A DNA stretch of 64,000 nucleotides from Pararhodobacter sp. (GTDB taxonomy: Bacteria; Pseudomonadota; Alphaproteobacteria; Rhodobacterales; Rhodobacteraceae), in NCBI RefSeq assembly GCF_034676545.1, contig NZ_JAUCBZ010000015.1:2883001-2947000 (forward strand), read 5' to 3'. The first letter of the stretch is position 1. Every line of letters begins with the position of its first letter. Below are positions 1 to 9,410 of this stretch, one piece after another. The position numbers were made by a program, and so were the translations under genes. The notes below the pieces were generated by a model. That model searched no databases. It was not told where the DNA came from and saw only the letters and a list, made by a program, of their open reading frames with translations.

Positions 1-117
1 AAACAGACCAAGCTGCCCGATTGGAACCCGGTCCGTCAGGCCTTTGATCAGCGCGTCTTCGGCGGCGAATGCCGCCATGGAAGCCACCATGAAAAGCGGC
101 CCGTGCAACGTATTCAT
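1..117 (-). CDS. EamA/DMT-family transporter, N-terminal part (cut by window edge)
   Basis: The first 39 codons of a minus-strand gene are visible, from an ATG at 117 to the window edge. The peptide begins MNTLHGPLFMVASMAAFAAE and continues with DALIKGL, which looks like the first membrane helix of drug/metabolite (EamA-type) exporters: an amphipathic start and then an alanine-rich hydrophobic stretch with a charged ED..K pair. Family knowledge: these are ten-helix inner-membrane permeases. The substrate cannot be inferred. The call rests on one helix only. It lies downstream of fur on the same strand, with 61 bases between them. Confidence 0.55.
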   Translation of the reverse strand, partial: MNTLHGPLFMVASMAAFAAEDALIKGLTDRVPIGQLGLF

Positions 118-133
118 GTTGTGCCCTTAAATT

Positions 134-147
134 TGACCTTTTGGTCA
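134..147. promoter_or_regulatory. 14-base perfect palindrome in the leader of the EamA gene
   Basis: TGACC-TTTT-GGTCA is a perfect inverted repeat with 5-base arms, 17 bases upstream of the EamA-like start at 117 and 31 bases past the fur stop. It could be an operator or the stem of a weak terminator; it has no strong run of T on either side. No regulator is identified. Confidence 0.3.
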
Positions 148-178
148 TACCCGGACCAGCGGGCCACCGAAAGGGGGC

Positions 179-619
179 TCAACGCGGAGCCTTGACGCCA
201 TACAGCTCCAACCGGTGCCCTTCCAGCCGATAGCCAAGACGCCGGGCGATGGCTTCTTTCAGGGCTTCGATTTCGGGGTCGCAAAACTCTATCACCTCGC
301 CCGTCGCCACGTCGATCAGATGATCATGGTGATCGCGGTCGGCGTCCTCCCAGCGCGCGCGCCCGTCGCCGAATTCGCGCCGCTCCAGCAAGCCGACCTC
401 CTCAAAGGCCTTGACCGTCCGGTACACGGTCGCGATGGAAATCCCCGGATCCTTGGCTGCGGCGCGGGCATGAAGCGCCTCGACATCCGGGTGATCCTCG
501 GCGGTTTCAAGGATTTGTGCGATGACCCGGCGCTGCCCGGTCAGGCGCAAACCCTTCGCCTCGCATCGCACTGTCAGCCCTTGCCGATTGTCGTCTTTGG
601 TCATGTGATCGCCATTCAC
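179..619 (-). CDS. fur: Fur/Mur-family metal-responsive regulator
   Basis: A 146-residue cytoplasmic DNA-binding repressor of the Fur superfamily. A winged-helix region covers roughly residues 25-85, with the recognition helix around SIATVYRTVKAFEEVGL (61-77). The dimerisation and metal-binding half follows, with HHDH at 97-100 and an acidic continuation around GEVIEFCDPEIEAL. The cysteine pairs of structural-zinc Fur proteins are absent, as expected for alphaproteobacterial Fur/Mur, which in this clade often senses manganese rather than iron. Irr is less likely because its haem motif is missing. The ATG at 604 is an alternative start; neither start has a clear ribosome binding site. Confidence 0.85.
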   Translation of the reverse strand: MNGDHMTKDDNRQGLTVRCEAKGLRLTGQRRVIAQILETAEDHPDVEALHARAAAKDPGISIATVYRTVKAFEEVGLLERREFGDGRARWEDADRDHHDHLIDVATGEVIEFCDPEIEALKEAIARRLGYRLEGHRLELYGVKAPR

Positions 620-732
620 CCGAACTTCTCTAAGTCAACCTAAGGCAAACACCGGATTGGCGAAAGACCAATGAGGGGCTTGACCTGACCCGCGCATGTT
701 GATTCACTTGTGCAGCAATTTCAAGTCACAGG

Positions 733-1640
733 ATGTCCATGTCACAACCCCTTCGTCGGCCACTCGATCTTCAGGGGTTTTGGATGATGCTGGGTCTGGC
801 CGCCCTGTTCGCGGCCAATAATGTCTTGATAAAACTTGGCAATCAAGGCCTTCAACCGGCGTTTTTCGCGGGCGCGCGGTCCGCGGTGGCAGCGCTGGCG
901 CTTGGCGGCTGGATGGCCTGGCGCAGGATCTCACCGCGATTGGATCTCTGGCGTCCGGGCCTCGTGATGGGGGTGCTGTTCGCGGCGAATTCCTGTTTCT
1001 GTTCCTGGCACTCGACAACACCAGCGTGGTGCGCGCCTCGTCGATCTTTTATGCGATGCCGATCTGGCTGGCACTGGCCGCGCATTTCCTGTTTCCGGGC
1101 GAGCGCCTGACCCCGATCCGGTTTCTGGGGTTCCTGATGGGGTTCTCGGGCGTCGTCCTGACCTTTGCCGGGCGTGCGGATGCCGTGGAAGCGGGCAATA
1201 TCTGGGGCGATCTGGCGGCGTTGATTGCGGGCGTGTCCTGGGCCGGAGTTGTGGTCGTTTCGCGCAAATCCCGAATGGGGCTGGCGCGGCCGGAAACGCA
1301 GATTTTCTGGCAGCTTCTGGTCTCGGCGGCGCTGCTATGCGCCGTTGCGCCGCTCTTTGCGGGACCGCTGGTGCGGGAGTTCGACGGGTATCAGGCGGTG
1401 ATCTTCCTGATTCAGGCGCTCGGTGTCGCGGCGACCGGCTATGTGCTGTGGTTCTGGCTCCTGGGCCAATATCACGCCTCGGTTCTGGCCAGCTTCAGCT
1501 TCTTGACCCCGGCCCTGAGCGCCCTGCTGGGTTGGATGATGCTGGGCGAACCCGTCACCAGAGCCACGCCGATTGCGCTGGCTTTGCTGATCTCGGGGTT
1601 GGTGCTGATCAACCGCCGCCCGCGCAAATTGCCGGTTTAA
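733..1640 (+). pseudogene. EamA/DMT-family transporter broken by a one-base frameshift
   Basis: Two overlapping frames together give a full-length EamA permease of about 300 residues. The first (from ATG 733) reads through GLAALFAANNVLIKLGNQGL and ends in sense at GVLFAA; the second carries the rest, from FLALDNTSVVRASSIFYAMP to LVLINRRPRKLPV. The break is at about 985-990, where adding one base after GCGGCG restores GCG GAA TTC CTG. Ten membrane helices and two EamA repeats would result. It may be a real young pseudogene or a sequencing error. It ends 4 bases inside the convergent aroB. Confidence 0.75.
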
Positions 1641-2770
1641 CGCCCGGCCAATGCCTCGTCGAGCAAGGCCGCCAAGGCCGCGCGCGGCACGTCGGCGGTG
1701 ACGAAACTGTCGCCGATATCGCGCGCCAGGATAAACCGCATCGCCCCATCGACGACCTTTTTATCCTGCGCCATCAAGGCAATAAGCGCGTCGCGGCCGG
1801 GCAACTCTCCGGCAATATCCGCCAGGCTGCGCTTCATGCCCATATCGGCGAGATGTTCGGCAACGCGGACCGGGGCTTCTTGCGCGCACAGGCCCAGCCG
1901 CGCCGACAGATCGAACGCCAACTGACAGCCGATGGCCACGCCCTCGCCATGCAAGAGCCGGTCGGAATAGCCCGTCGCCGCCTCCAGCGCGTGCCCGAAT
2001 GTATGGCCAAGGTTCAACAAGGCGCGGTCGCCCTGCTCGGTTTCGTCGCGCTCGACGATATCGGCTTTCATGCGCACGGCCCGCTGCACGGCCTGCTGAC
2101 GCAGCCCCTTGTCACCCGCCGCCATCGCCGGACCATGCGCGCCCAGCCAATCGAAATACGCCGCGTCGCCCAGCAACCCGTATTTCACCACCTCGCCATA
2201 CCCGGCCAGAAAATCGCGCGGGGTCATCGTGTCAAGCACGTCGATATCGGCCAGCACAAGGCTGGGCTGGTGAAACGCGCCGATCAGATTTTTGCCCTGC
2301 GGCGAGTTGATCCCGGTTTTGCCGCCGACCGAACTGTCAACCTGCGCCAAAAGCGAGGTCGGAATCTGCACGAACCGCACGCCGCGGCGCAGGATTGACG
2401 CGGCAAATCCCACCAGATCGCCGATCACCCCGCCGCCGAACGCCACGACCACATCACCACGCTCGACTTTTTGCGCCAGCAGCCACTCGACCGTCTGCTG
2501 CAAATGCTGCCAGCTCTTGGTCGCCTCGCCGGGCGGCAGGATCAGCGCCTCCAGTGTGATGCCACTGATGGCAAGCCCCGCACGCAGGGCCTCCAGATGC
2601 AAGCCCGCAACGGTCGCTTCGCTGACCACCGCCACCCGCGGACGCCGCAGCAACGGCGCGATCTCAGGCCCGGCACGCGCGATCAGCCCCTGCCCGACGC
2701 GCACGGTGTAAGAGCGCTCGCCAAGGCTAACGGCAACATCATCAATGGCGGGTCGCACGATATCAATCAT
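1637..2770 (-). CDS. aroB: 3-dehydroquinate synthase
   Basis: Converts DAHP to 3-dehydroquinate, the second step of the shikimate pathway, in the cytoplasm with NAD and a divalent metal. The 377-residue product has the diagnostic VVAFGGGVIGDLVGFAAS nucleotide-binding motif, the KTGINSPQGKNLIGAF active-site region and the metal-binding NLGHTFGHALEA. I chose the ATG at 2770 because GAGG lies 9 bases upstream; an upstream ATG at 2794 is possible but lacks a site. It follows aroK by 27 bases on the same strand, so the two are co-transcribed. Confidence 0.97.
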   Translation of the reverse strand: MIDIVRPAIDDVAVSLGERSYTVRVGQGLIARAGPEIAPLLRRPRVAVVSEATVAGLHLEALRAGLAISGITLEALILPPGEATKSWQHLQQTVEWLLAQKVERGDVVVAFGGGVIGDLVGFAASILRRGVRFVQIPTSLLAQVDSSVGGKTGINSPQGKNLIGAFHQPSLVLADIDVLDTMTPRDFLAGYGEVVKYGLLGDAAYFDWLGAHGPAMAAGDKGLRQQAVQRAVRMKADIVERDETEQGDRALLNLGHTFGHALEAATGYSDRLLHGEGVAIGCQLAFDLSARLGLCAQEAPVRVAEHLADMGMKRSLADIAGELPGRDALIALMAQDKKVVDGAMRFILARDIGDSFVTADVPRAALAALLDEALAGR

Positions 2771-2797
2771 TGGCAATCCTCGTTCATGGTCCAACCG

Positions 2798-3343
2798 TCA
2801 GGGGGCACCCAGCACATCCACGCGCGCGGACAGCGCCTCAACCACTTTTTCTGCTGTGGTTTCAATGGAGTATTCTGGCGTCGTCTGCACGATCAAATCG
2901 GCCTCGGCATAGGCGGGTTCACGGATCGTCATCAACTCCGCCAAGGTTTGACGCGGGTTCGGGGTGCGCAGCAATGGCCGCGTATCCTTGCGTTTCACCC
3001 GGTGCCACAGGGTGCTCAGATCCGCCTTGAGCCAAACCGAGACGCCTCGCCGCGTGATCAAATCCCGCGTCGCAGCCCGCAAAAACGCGCCGCCACCGAC
3101 CGACAGCACGCAGGGCTCGGCGTCGAGCAGCCGGGCGATGACCTGCGCTTCCTTGTCGCGAAAAAAGGCCTCACCGTCGCGCGCGAATATCTCGGCGATC
3201 GTGGCATTGGCGGCGGTTTCGATCTCGGCATCGGAATCAAGGAACGGAACCCCGAGAAGCCGCGCAAGTTCCTTGCCGACGGCGGACTTTCCCGCCCCCA
3301 TCATTCCCACCATCACCACGGTTTTCTTCAGCTTGGCCGTCAT
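2798..3343 (-). CDS. aroK: Shikimate kinase
   Basis: Phosphorylates shikimate to shikimate 3-phosphate with ATP. The 181-residue protein has a P-loop GMMGAGKS at residues 13-20, the shikimate-binding DSDAEIE, the SVGGGAF motif and the lid arginines in KRKDTRPLL. Length and motifs are normal for AroK. It is the first gene of an aroK-aroB pair and is divergent from the small membrane-protein gene at 3502. The pairing of kinase and synthase is common in Proteobacteria. Confidence 0.97.
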   Translation of the reverse strand: MTAKLKKTVVMVGMMGAGKSAVGKELARLLGVPFLDSDAEIETAANATIAEIFARDGEAFFRDKEAQVIARLLDAEPCVLSVGGGAFLRAATRDLITRRGVSVWLKADLSTLWHRVKRKDTRPLLRTPNPRQTLAELMTIREPAYAEADLIVQTTPEYSIETTAEKVVEALSARVDVLGAP

Positions 3344-3501
3344 TACCCTGTCCTCGCCACATCACAGATGGGCGATATTGTGCTTTGTGTCCTTGAATGG
3401 CGTGATCTTGCGCAGAGTTCCAGTTATAAAACGCCTGAGACGCCTACACTACCCGACCATCTGCGGGTAGAGACGCAAGAACAAAAGAGGATTGAGCACC
3501 C

Positions 3502-3666
3502 ATGTCTCGATATGATGACGGCCCCGGACTGTTTGGATATCTGTTTCGGCTGATCGTGATTCTGGCGCTGGTCGGCGGGATCGGGTTCCTGGCCTATGCC
3601 TATTTCGGCGATCTCAGCCAAACGCCAGAGCCGCGCAGCATCCCGATCGACATCAACGAAAGTTAA
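3502..3666 (+). CDS. Small single-pass membrane protein (54 residues), unknown function
   Basis: An ATG at 3502, preceded by AAGAGG at a plausible distance, opens a 54-codon frame. It begins MSRYDDGPGLFGYLFRLIVI, has one strongly hydrophobic helix (about residues 14-35, ending FLAYAYF), and a short polar tail SQTPEPRSIPIDINES. The topology suggests an inner-membrane anchor with a periplasmic tail. It ends 5 bases before the GTG start of the exported protein at 3672, so the two are probably translated together, with xerD third. I know of no assigned function. Confidence 0.65.
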   Translation: MSRYDDGPGLFGYLFRLIVILALVGGIGFLAYAYFGDLSQTPEPRSIPIDINES

Positions 3667-3671
3667 GCATT

Positions 3672-5267
3672 GTGGCCACGCGTTTCCGGTTTTTGTTCCA
3701 GTTTTCCGGGGTATCCACCCTGATATGCGGTATGGCCCTTTCCCTGACCTCGGCCGCCTCCGCGCAAGACCGAGCGCCGCTGTCGGCCATCGACTGGCTG
3801 CGCACGGATGACACGGTGCCGACCCCGGGGGCCTATCCCTTGACCCCGCCGCAACCCACCGCCGCCGATTCGGGGATCTCGGTACGCGCGCTCGATGCCC
3901 TGCGCCCTGAGGCCGCCGGTCTGTTTCCAGCGTCGCGCGTCGGCCTGCCCGCGACCTTGTGGGGCACGTCTTCGGCCAATCAATTGGCCGATCTGATCAG
4001 CACCCTGCCCACTGACATGGTGCCCGCGCTGCGCGATCTCAGCTTGCGTCTGCTGCTGGCAGAGTTCACCGCCCCGCTGCCTGAACCCGGCGTGACGCAA
4101 GACCGCACGCCCAGGTTTTTGCTGGCCCGCATCGACAAGCTGATCGAATTTGGCGCACTGGATCAGGCCGCCGCCGTGCTTGATACGCTGGACCCGGTGG
4201 ATCCGGTTCTGCGGCTGCGACGGTTTGATATCGGGCTGTTGTTGGGGGATGAACATCAGGCCTGCATCGGCGTTCTGGCCCAGACGCCACCGATCGACAA
4301 TGTCCCGGCGCTGGTGTTTTGCCAGGCGCGCGACGGCAACTGGGACGCTGCCGCCGAAATTCTGAACGACGCCACCGAGGCGCAAGCGATTTCCGACTAT
4401 GACGCGGAGTTGCTGCTGCATTTCATCGAGGGTCACGAGGGGTTACCCGGCGCTTCGACCTTGTTACCGCCGCCGACCGGCACCCCCAGCCCGCTGGTCT
4501 GGCGTTTGCTCGAGGCCTCGGGCGACCCGGTGTCGACCTTGGGGTTGCCGGTTGCCTATGCCCATGCCGATTTGCGCGGCACGATTGGCTGGCGCGCGCA
4601 ACTTGAGGCGGCGGAACGTCTGGTGCGGATGGGCGCGCTGTCGCCAAATCGTTTGCTGGGTCTTTATACCGAACGGCGCGCGGCCGCCTCGGGCGGCATA
4701 TGGGAGCGTGTGCGTCTTGTGCAACAGCTCGATGAAAGCCTGCGCACGGATGATCCGGCCGTGATCGGTCCGGCGCTTTTGCAGGCCTGGCCACAAGTTC
4801 AGGCGGGCGAGTTGGAAGTCGCCATGTCAGAGCTTTATTCTCAGGCCTTGGGCCAGGTGCAGTTGACCGGGCGCGCCGCTGATCTGGCCTTCCGCATCCG
4901 GCTGCTGTCGGACAGCTATGAAACCGTGGCGCTGGGCCTCGACGCCACCCGGGCGAGCCCGGAACAACGGTTTCTGGCCGCCATCGCGCGCGGATTCGAC
5001 CCGGCGGCGGCTGGCGCCATGCCTGGCGAGGTCGCGCAAGCCGTGGCGCTGGCCTTCGGGCCTGATGCCTTCGTGCCGCAACCATCCCTGGATGCCTTGG
5101 CCGAGGGTCGCCTTGGCGAAGAAATGCTGCGCATTCTCAACCGGATGGGCGGCCCCGGTGATCCGCGCGCCTTGTCCGAAGGCCTGGCGACCCTGCGGCA
5201 TATGGGGCTGGAGGACATCGCAAGGCGGACCGCGCTGGAAAGCCTGATGCTGGAACGCCGTGGCTGA
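3672..5267 (+). CDS. Exported alpha-helical protein of unknown function upstream of xerD
   Basis: A 531-residue protein starting at GTG 3672. It has a Sec-type signal peptide (basic MATRFRF, then a hydrophobic core, ending LTSAASA before QDRAP). The mature part looks like stacked helical hairpins of TPR/SEL-like character (alternating short Leu/Ala-rich helices such as RFLLARIDKLIEFGALDQAAAVL), so a periplasmic scaffold role is inferred, not shown. It overlaps the xerD start by 8 bases. I recall the same arrangement between aroK and xerD in other Rhodobacterales, but no function is known to me. Confidence 0.75.
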   Translation: MATRFRFLFQFSGVSTLICGMALSLTSAASAQDRAPLSAIDWLRTDDTVPTPGAYPLTPPQPTAADSGISVRALDALRPEAAGLFPASRVGLPATLWGTSSANQLADLISTLPTDMVPALRDLSLRLLLAEFTAPLPEPGVTQDRTPRFLLARIDKLIEFGALDQAAAVLDTLDPVDPVLRLRRFDIGLLLGDEHQACIGVLAQTPPIDNVPALVFCQARDGNWDAAAEILNDATEAQAISDYDAELLLHFIEGHEGLPGASTLLPPPTGTPSPLVWRLLEASGDPVSTLGLPVAYAHADLRGTIGWRAQLEAAERLVRMGALSPNRLLGLYTERRAAASGGIWERVRLVQQLDESLRTDDPAVIGPALLQAWPQVQAGELEVAMSELYSQALGQVQLTGRAADLAFRIRLLSDSYETVALGLDATRASPEQRFLAAIARGFDPAAAGAMPGEVAQAVALAFGPDAFVPQPSLDALAEGRLGEEMLRILNRMGGPGDPRALSEGLATLRHMGLEDIARRTALESLMLERRG

Positions 5268-6222
5268 CCCGATGCCGGAAATTTCCGACGCGCGCAGCAT
5301 TTCCACCTTTCTCGATGCCATCGCCGCCGAACACGGTGCGGCGCGCAACACCTTGCTGGCTTATGGCCGCGATCTGGGCCACGCCGCCGACTGGTTCGCA
5401 GGTCACGCGACCGCGCTTGGCCGGGCAAAGTCCGACGACATCGAGGCCTATCTGGTATCGCTGGATGCCGAAGGTCTGGCCCGTGCGACCCGTGCGCGCC
5501 GCCTCTCCTCGCTCAAACAGTTCTATCGATTTGCCTATGATGAGGGTTGGCGCAAGGACAATCCGACGCTGCGCATTGATGGGCCGGGGCGTGCGGTGCG
5601 ATTGCCCGGCACCCTGACCGAGGCCGAGGTTGCCGCCATGCTGGAGGTCGCCCGCGATCACGGCGCGGACACCGCCACCAAAGCCCGCAACGCCTGCCTT
5701 TTCGAATTGCTCTATGCCACCGGCCTGCGGGTGACGGAACTGGTCAGCCTGCCCGACAAGGCCCTGCGCGGCGCGCCGCAAATGTTGATGGTGCGCGGCA
5801 AAGGCGGCAAGGATCGTCTGGTTCCGCTGTCGGACCCGGCCCGCGCCGCCGTGGCGGTCTGGTTGCAGCACCGCGACAAATCCGAGGAACTGGCCCGCAC
5901 CAGCGGCAAAGCCGCCTCGCGGTTTCTGTTCCCGGCACGCGGCGCCAAGGGCCACATGACCCGCGAGCGGTTTCACGGCTTGGTCAAAGAGGTCGCGCTG
6001 CGGGCCAATCTGGACCCGACCCGCGTCAGCCCGCATGTGTTGCGTCATGCCTTCGCCACGCATCTTCTGGCCGGCGGCGCGGATTTGCGGGTGATCCAGA
6101 CGCTTTTGGGCCACGCCGATCTCAGCTCGACCGAGATTTATACGCATGTTCTGGATGAACGCCTGCGCAGTCTGGTGATGCAACACCACCCTCTGACCCG
6201 GGGCCCAAAAACCGCGGACTAG
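5260..6222 (+). CDS. xerD: Tyrosine recombinase XerD
   Basis: Site-specific recombinase that resolves chromosome dimers at dif with XerC. The N-terminal SAM-like core-binding domain covers about residues 10-95 and the catalytic domain 115-310. The catalytic set is visible: R157 (ATGLRVTEL), K181 (RGKGGKDRLVPL), H259 and R262 (HVLRHAFATHLL), H285 (LLGHADLSS) and Y294 (TEIYTHV). The start is GTG 5260, inside the previous gene; ATG 5272 is an alternative. Its stop overlaps that of the convergent channel gene. Confidence 0.95.
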   Translation: MADPMPEISDARSISTFLDAIAAEHGAARNTLLAYGRDLGHAADWFAGHATALGRAKSDDIEAYLVSLDAEGLARATRARRLSSLKQFYRFAYDEGWRKDNPTLRIDGPGRAVRLPGTLTEAEVAAMLEVARDHGADTATKARNACLFELLYATGLRVTELVSLPDKALRGAPQMLMVRGKGGKDRLVPLSDPARAAVAVWLQHRDKSEELARTSGKAASRFLFPARGAKGHMTRERFHGLVKEVALRANLDPTRVSPHVLRHAFATHLLAGGADLRVIQTLLGHADLSSTEIYTHVLDERLRSLVMQHHPLTRGPKTAD

Positions 6223-7886
6223 GAATGTTCCTCGGCGGCAATCGCCGCCAGGGCCTGATTGAACGCCTGCAACGCCTCGACATGGCTGATGCAACCGACT
6301 ACCTGCACACCGTCTGCACCCGTCGTGGTTACCGCCAGATGCGACGCCCCCGAGCGTTTGAACCGCCACAATGCCTCCTTGAGCAGCGCATGCGCGTCAA
6401 TCGCCATGCCATCCGCCGCCAGATCCTCGAGCACCGATCTGGGCAAGGCGCGCGGGCTGCCGGGGCGCTGGGTGATCCGCATGATCCCCACCAATTGCAG
6501 CAGATAGGCCTGCGGACCCTGCGCAATCGGCACCCCGCGCCGGGAAAGCTGCGACAAGAAGAACGAACGGTTCACGAACCGGCTGGCCACCGCCGTGGCC
6601 GTCGACACCGCCGCCAGCACCGCGATCGCAATTTGCCAATCCCCGGTCAGTTCAAACACGATCAGTGACGTGGACACCGGCGCGCCCAGTACCGCCGCCG
6701 ACACCGCGCCCATACCGGCCAGGGCATAGGTCGTGGATGACCCGGAATAGGCCGGGATCAAGGATGTCGCGATCAGGCCAAAGGCCAGCCCGGTCAGCGC
6801 CCCCACCACCAGCGCCGGCGAGAATATGCCGCCGCCCATGCGCCCGCCCAGCGTGATCGACACCGCAATCACCTTGGCCACCGCGATCAGGATCGCCTCG
6901 GTCAACAGCATTTGCCCGGTCAGGGCCAAGGTGGTGACCTCATAGCCGATGCCGATGACCTGCGGCGCGACAATCGCGATGGCCCCCACCATCGCCCCGG
7001 CGATTGCCGGACGCAGCCAGCGCGGAAACCCCAGCCGCGCCTGAACTGAGCCGAACAGATCCTCGGTCCAGAAAATCGAGCGCATCAGCGCCAGCGCCAC
7101 CAGGCCACAGACCAATCCCAGGATCAGGAAGGCCGGGATTTCCCAATAAAACGCAACCGTATTGAACACCGGCAAGGTGAACTCTGCGACATTGCCGAAA
7201 TATAGACGATTCACCACCGTGCCCATGACCGACGCAATCGCGATGGGCGCGAAGGCGTGCAGCGCGTAGTGGCGCAGAACGACCTCCATCGCAAAGATCG
7301 CCCCCGCCAGGGGGGCGTTGAACGACGCTGAAACCGCCCCCGCCACCGCGCAGCCCAACAGATCGCGCCCGGTGACGCCACTGGCATCAATCCGCGTCGC
7401 CATCCAGGTCGAGATCGTCGCCGCCAGATGCACCACCGGTCCCTCGCGGCCCGACGATCCACCCGATCCCAACGTGATCAACGACGCCGCCGCCGAGGCC
7501 AACCCCTCGCGAAACTCAACCCGGCCCCGGCGCAGCGCCGCGCCCTCGATCACATCGGCCACCGCGCGCACCCGGGCGTCGGCGGTGAATTTGTGCAAGA
7601 TCACACCCACCACCAGCCCGCCTGTGGCCGGGATCAGGATCAGCAAGAACCACGGCATCTCGGAGGCCGCGCTGAAGACATTCTGATCATCGGCCCCATA
7701 CAGCAGGCTTTCCATCGCCCCGATCCCGGCCCGAAACCCCAGCGCCGCCAGACCTGCCGCAATCCCCAGAAAAAACGCCATCACCCAGAACAGCACTTGT
7801 CCCGGCCCGCGTTTGCGCACCCGCATCAAGCCCAGCCGATACAATCTGTGCAAACGAGTCTGCTGTGATATGGGTGTCTTGGCCAC
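6219..7886 (-). CDS. ClC-family chloride channel/antiporter with C-terminal CBS-like region
   Basis: A 555-residue inner-membrane ClC protein. Ion-path motifs are visible: GSGGSSGREGP (helix D and filter region), GGRMGGGIFSPALVVGAL (helix N) and the GAVSASFNAPLAGAIFAMEVV segment. About 18 helices cover residues 30-440. A soluble tail of roughly 100 residues follows, with HLAVTTTGADGVQVVGCISH resembling a single or degenerate CBS unit. The usual GSGIP filter reads GSGGS, as in several bacterial ClC subfamilies. Whether it is a channel or a proton-coupled exchanger cannot be settled. Confidence 0.9.
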   Translation of the reverse strand: MAKTPISQQTRLHRLYRLGLMRVRKRGPGQVLFWVMAFFLGIAAGLAALGFRAGIGAMESLLYGADDQNVFSAASEMPWFLLILIPATGGLVVGVILHKFTADARVRAVADVIEGAALRRGRVEFREGLASAAASLITLGSGGSSGREGPVVHLAATISTWMATRIDASGVTGRDLLGCAVAGAVSASFNAPLAGAIFAMEVVLRHYALHAFAPIAIASVMGTVVNRLYFGNVAEFTLPVFNTVAFYWEIPAFLILGLVCGLVALALMRSIFWTEDLFGSVQARLGFPRWLRPAIAGAMVGAIAIVAPQVIGIGYEVTTLALTGQMLLTEAILIAVAKVIAVSITLGGRMGGGIFSPALVVGALTGLAFGLIATSLIPAYSGSSTTYALAGMGAVSAAVLGAPVSTSLIVFELTGDWQIAIAVLAAVSTATAVASRFVNRSFFLSQLSRRGVPIAQGPQAYLLQLVGIMRITQRPGSPRALPRSVLEDLAADGMAIDAHALLKEALWRFKRSGASHLAVTTTGADGVQVVGCISHVEALQAFNQALAAIAAEEHS

Positions 7887-8009
7887 GCCCTGCCCCTATT
7901 TGGTTCTCCACGAAAACCGCAGATCGCACCCGGTTGCAAGGACTACGAGCCACTGGAATTGCCGAACTGGCCGCGCTAGGCTCAAGGTCCAGCACCCGAG
8001 GAGACCAGG

Positions 8010-9386
8010 ATGACCGCCCAAACCGACGCCTTCGAGGCCCTCGAAGCCCTGCTTGGCGCGCGCTTTACCCGCGCAACTGCCGACCGCAACCTGCATGGCC
8101 AATCGGAAAGCCATTTTGCGCCGATGCCCCCCGATGCGGTGGTCTATCCGCAGACGACGCAAGAGGTCTCGCAGATTGCCAGGATCTGCTCTCAGGCCGG
8201 TCTGCCGATGATCGGCTGGGGGGCCGGCACCTCGCTGGAGGGGCACGCCATCGCCCCGCGTGGCGGTGTTACTGTCGATTTCAACCAGATGAACAAAGTG
8301 TTGGAAATCGTCCCCGAAGACATGGTCGCAACCCTGCAACCGGGGATCACGCGCGAGGCCCTGAACACCGAATTGCGCGCGACGGGGCTGTTTTTCCCGG
8401 TTGATCCGGGGGCCAATGCCAGCCTTGGCGGCATGGCCTCGACCCGCGCCTCGGGCACCACGGCGGTGCGGTATGGCACGATGCGCGCGAATGTGCTGGG
8501 GCTCGAGGTGGTGCTGGCCGATGGGCGCATCATCCGCACCGGCACCCGCGCGCCCAAATCCGCGACCGGCTACGACCTGACGGCGCTGTTTGTCGGCTCC
8601 GAGGGAACCCTTGGCCTGATCACCGAATTGACCGTCAAGCTGCATGGCCAACCCGAGGCCATCCGCGCGGCGGTCTGTGCCTTCGAGACGTTCGAGGGCG
8701 CGGTAAACGCCGTGATCGCCACGATCCAGTCCGGGATCCCCATGGCGCGGATCGAATTCGTGGACCGTGCCAGTGCCGCCTATTTCAACAAGGCCACCCA
8801 AGCGGGATGGCCCGACGCGCCACATCTGATGCTGGAGTTTCACGGCACGGACGCGGGCGTTGCCGAACAAGCCCAGCGATTCAGCGAGATTGCCACGGAT
8901 TTTGGCGGTCTGGGTTTCCGCTGGGCCGAGAAAACCGAAGATCGCACCGCGCTTTGGGCGATGCGCCATAATGCCTATCGTTCAGCGTTGCAGGCCTATC
9001 CCGGCCGCGACCCGATCACCACGGACATTTGCGTGCCGATCTCGCGGCTGGCCGAAGCGGTCGAGGAAACCGCCGCCGAGATTGCCGCCTCGGGCGTGCC
9101 GGGGCCGATTGTTGGGCATGTGGGCGACGGCAATTTCCACGCGCTGCTGCTGCCCCGGACGGGTGATGCGGTGGAATGGGAAAAGGCACAAGTGCTGGCG
9201 GCGAATATGGCCGAGCGCGCGCTGCGCCTGGGTGGCACGGTCAGCGGCGAACACGGGATCGGCATGGGCAAGATGAAATACATGGCCCGCGAGCACGGCG
9301 ACGGCTGGGCGGTGATGAGTGCTATCAAGGCGGCGCTTGACCCGGATGGCGTGATGAACCCCGGAAAACTGGTGCCCGGCAATTGA
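8010..9386 (+). CDS. FAD-linked oxidase, D-lactate dehydrogenase (cytochrome) type
   Basis: A 458-residue two-domain flavoenzyme: the FAD-binding PCMH domain (about 35-215, with PMIGWGAGTSLEGH and VDPGANASLGGMASTRASG contacting FAD) and the FAD-oxidase C domain (about 215-455, with GHVGDGNFH and SGEHGIGMGK, typical of D-2-hydroxyacid dehydrogenases). It probably oxidises D-lactate or a similar 2-hydroxyacid and passes electrons to the respiratory chain. Glycolate oxidase subunit GlcD is a close alternative, but no glcE or glcF neighbour is present. The ATG is preceded by GAGGAG. Confidence 0.88.
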   Translation: MTAQTDAFEALEALLGARFTRATADRNLHGQSESHFAPMPPDAVVYPQTTQEVSQIARICSQAGLPMIGWGAGTSLEGHAIAPRGGVTVDFNQMNKVLEIVPEDMVATLQPGITREALNTELRATGLFFPVDPGANASLGGMASTRASGTTAVRYGTMRANVLGLEVVLADGRIIRTGTRAPKSATGYDLTALFVGSEGTLGLITELTVKLHGQPEAIRAAVCAFETFEGAVNAVIATIQSGIPMARIEFVDRASAAYFNKATQAGWPDAPHLMLEFHGTDAGVAEQAQRFSEIATDFGGLGFRWAEKTEDRTALWAMRHNAYRSALQAYPGRDPITTDICVPISRLAEAVEETAAEIAASGVPGPIVGHVGDGNFHALLLPRTGDAVEWEKAQVLAANMAERALRLGGTVSGEHGIGMGKMKYMAREHGDGWAVMSAIKAALDPDGVMNPGKLVPGN

Positions 9387-9410
9387 GCGGGTGAACGAGA
9401 GCGTGCCGTC

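Noticed and set aside
1337..2398. 353-residue plus-strand frame over aroB
   Set aside because: It lies antisense to a clear aroB and has no family motifs; it is a shadow of high-GC codon bias.
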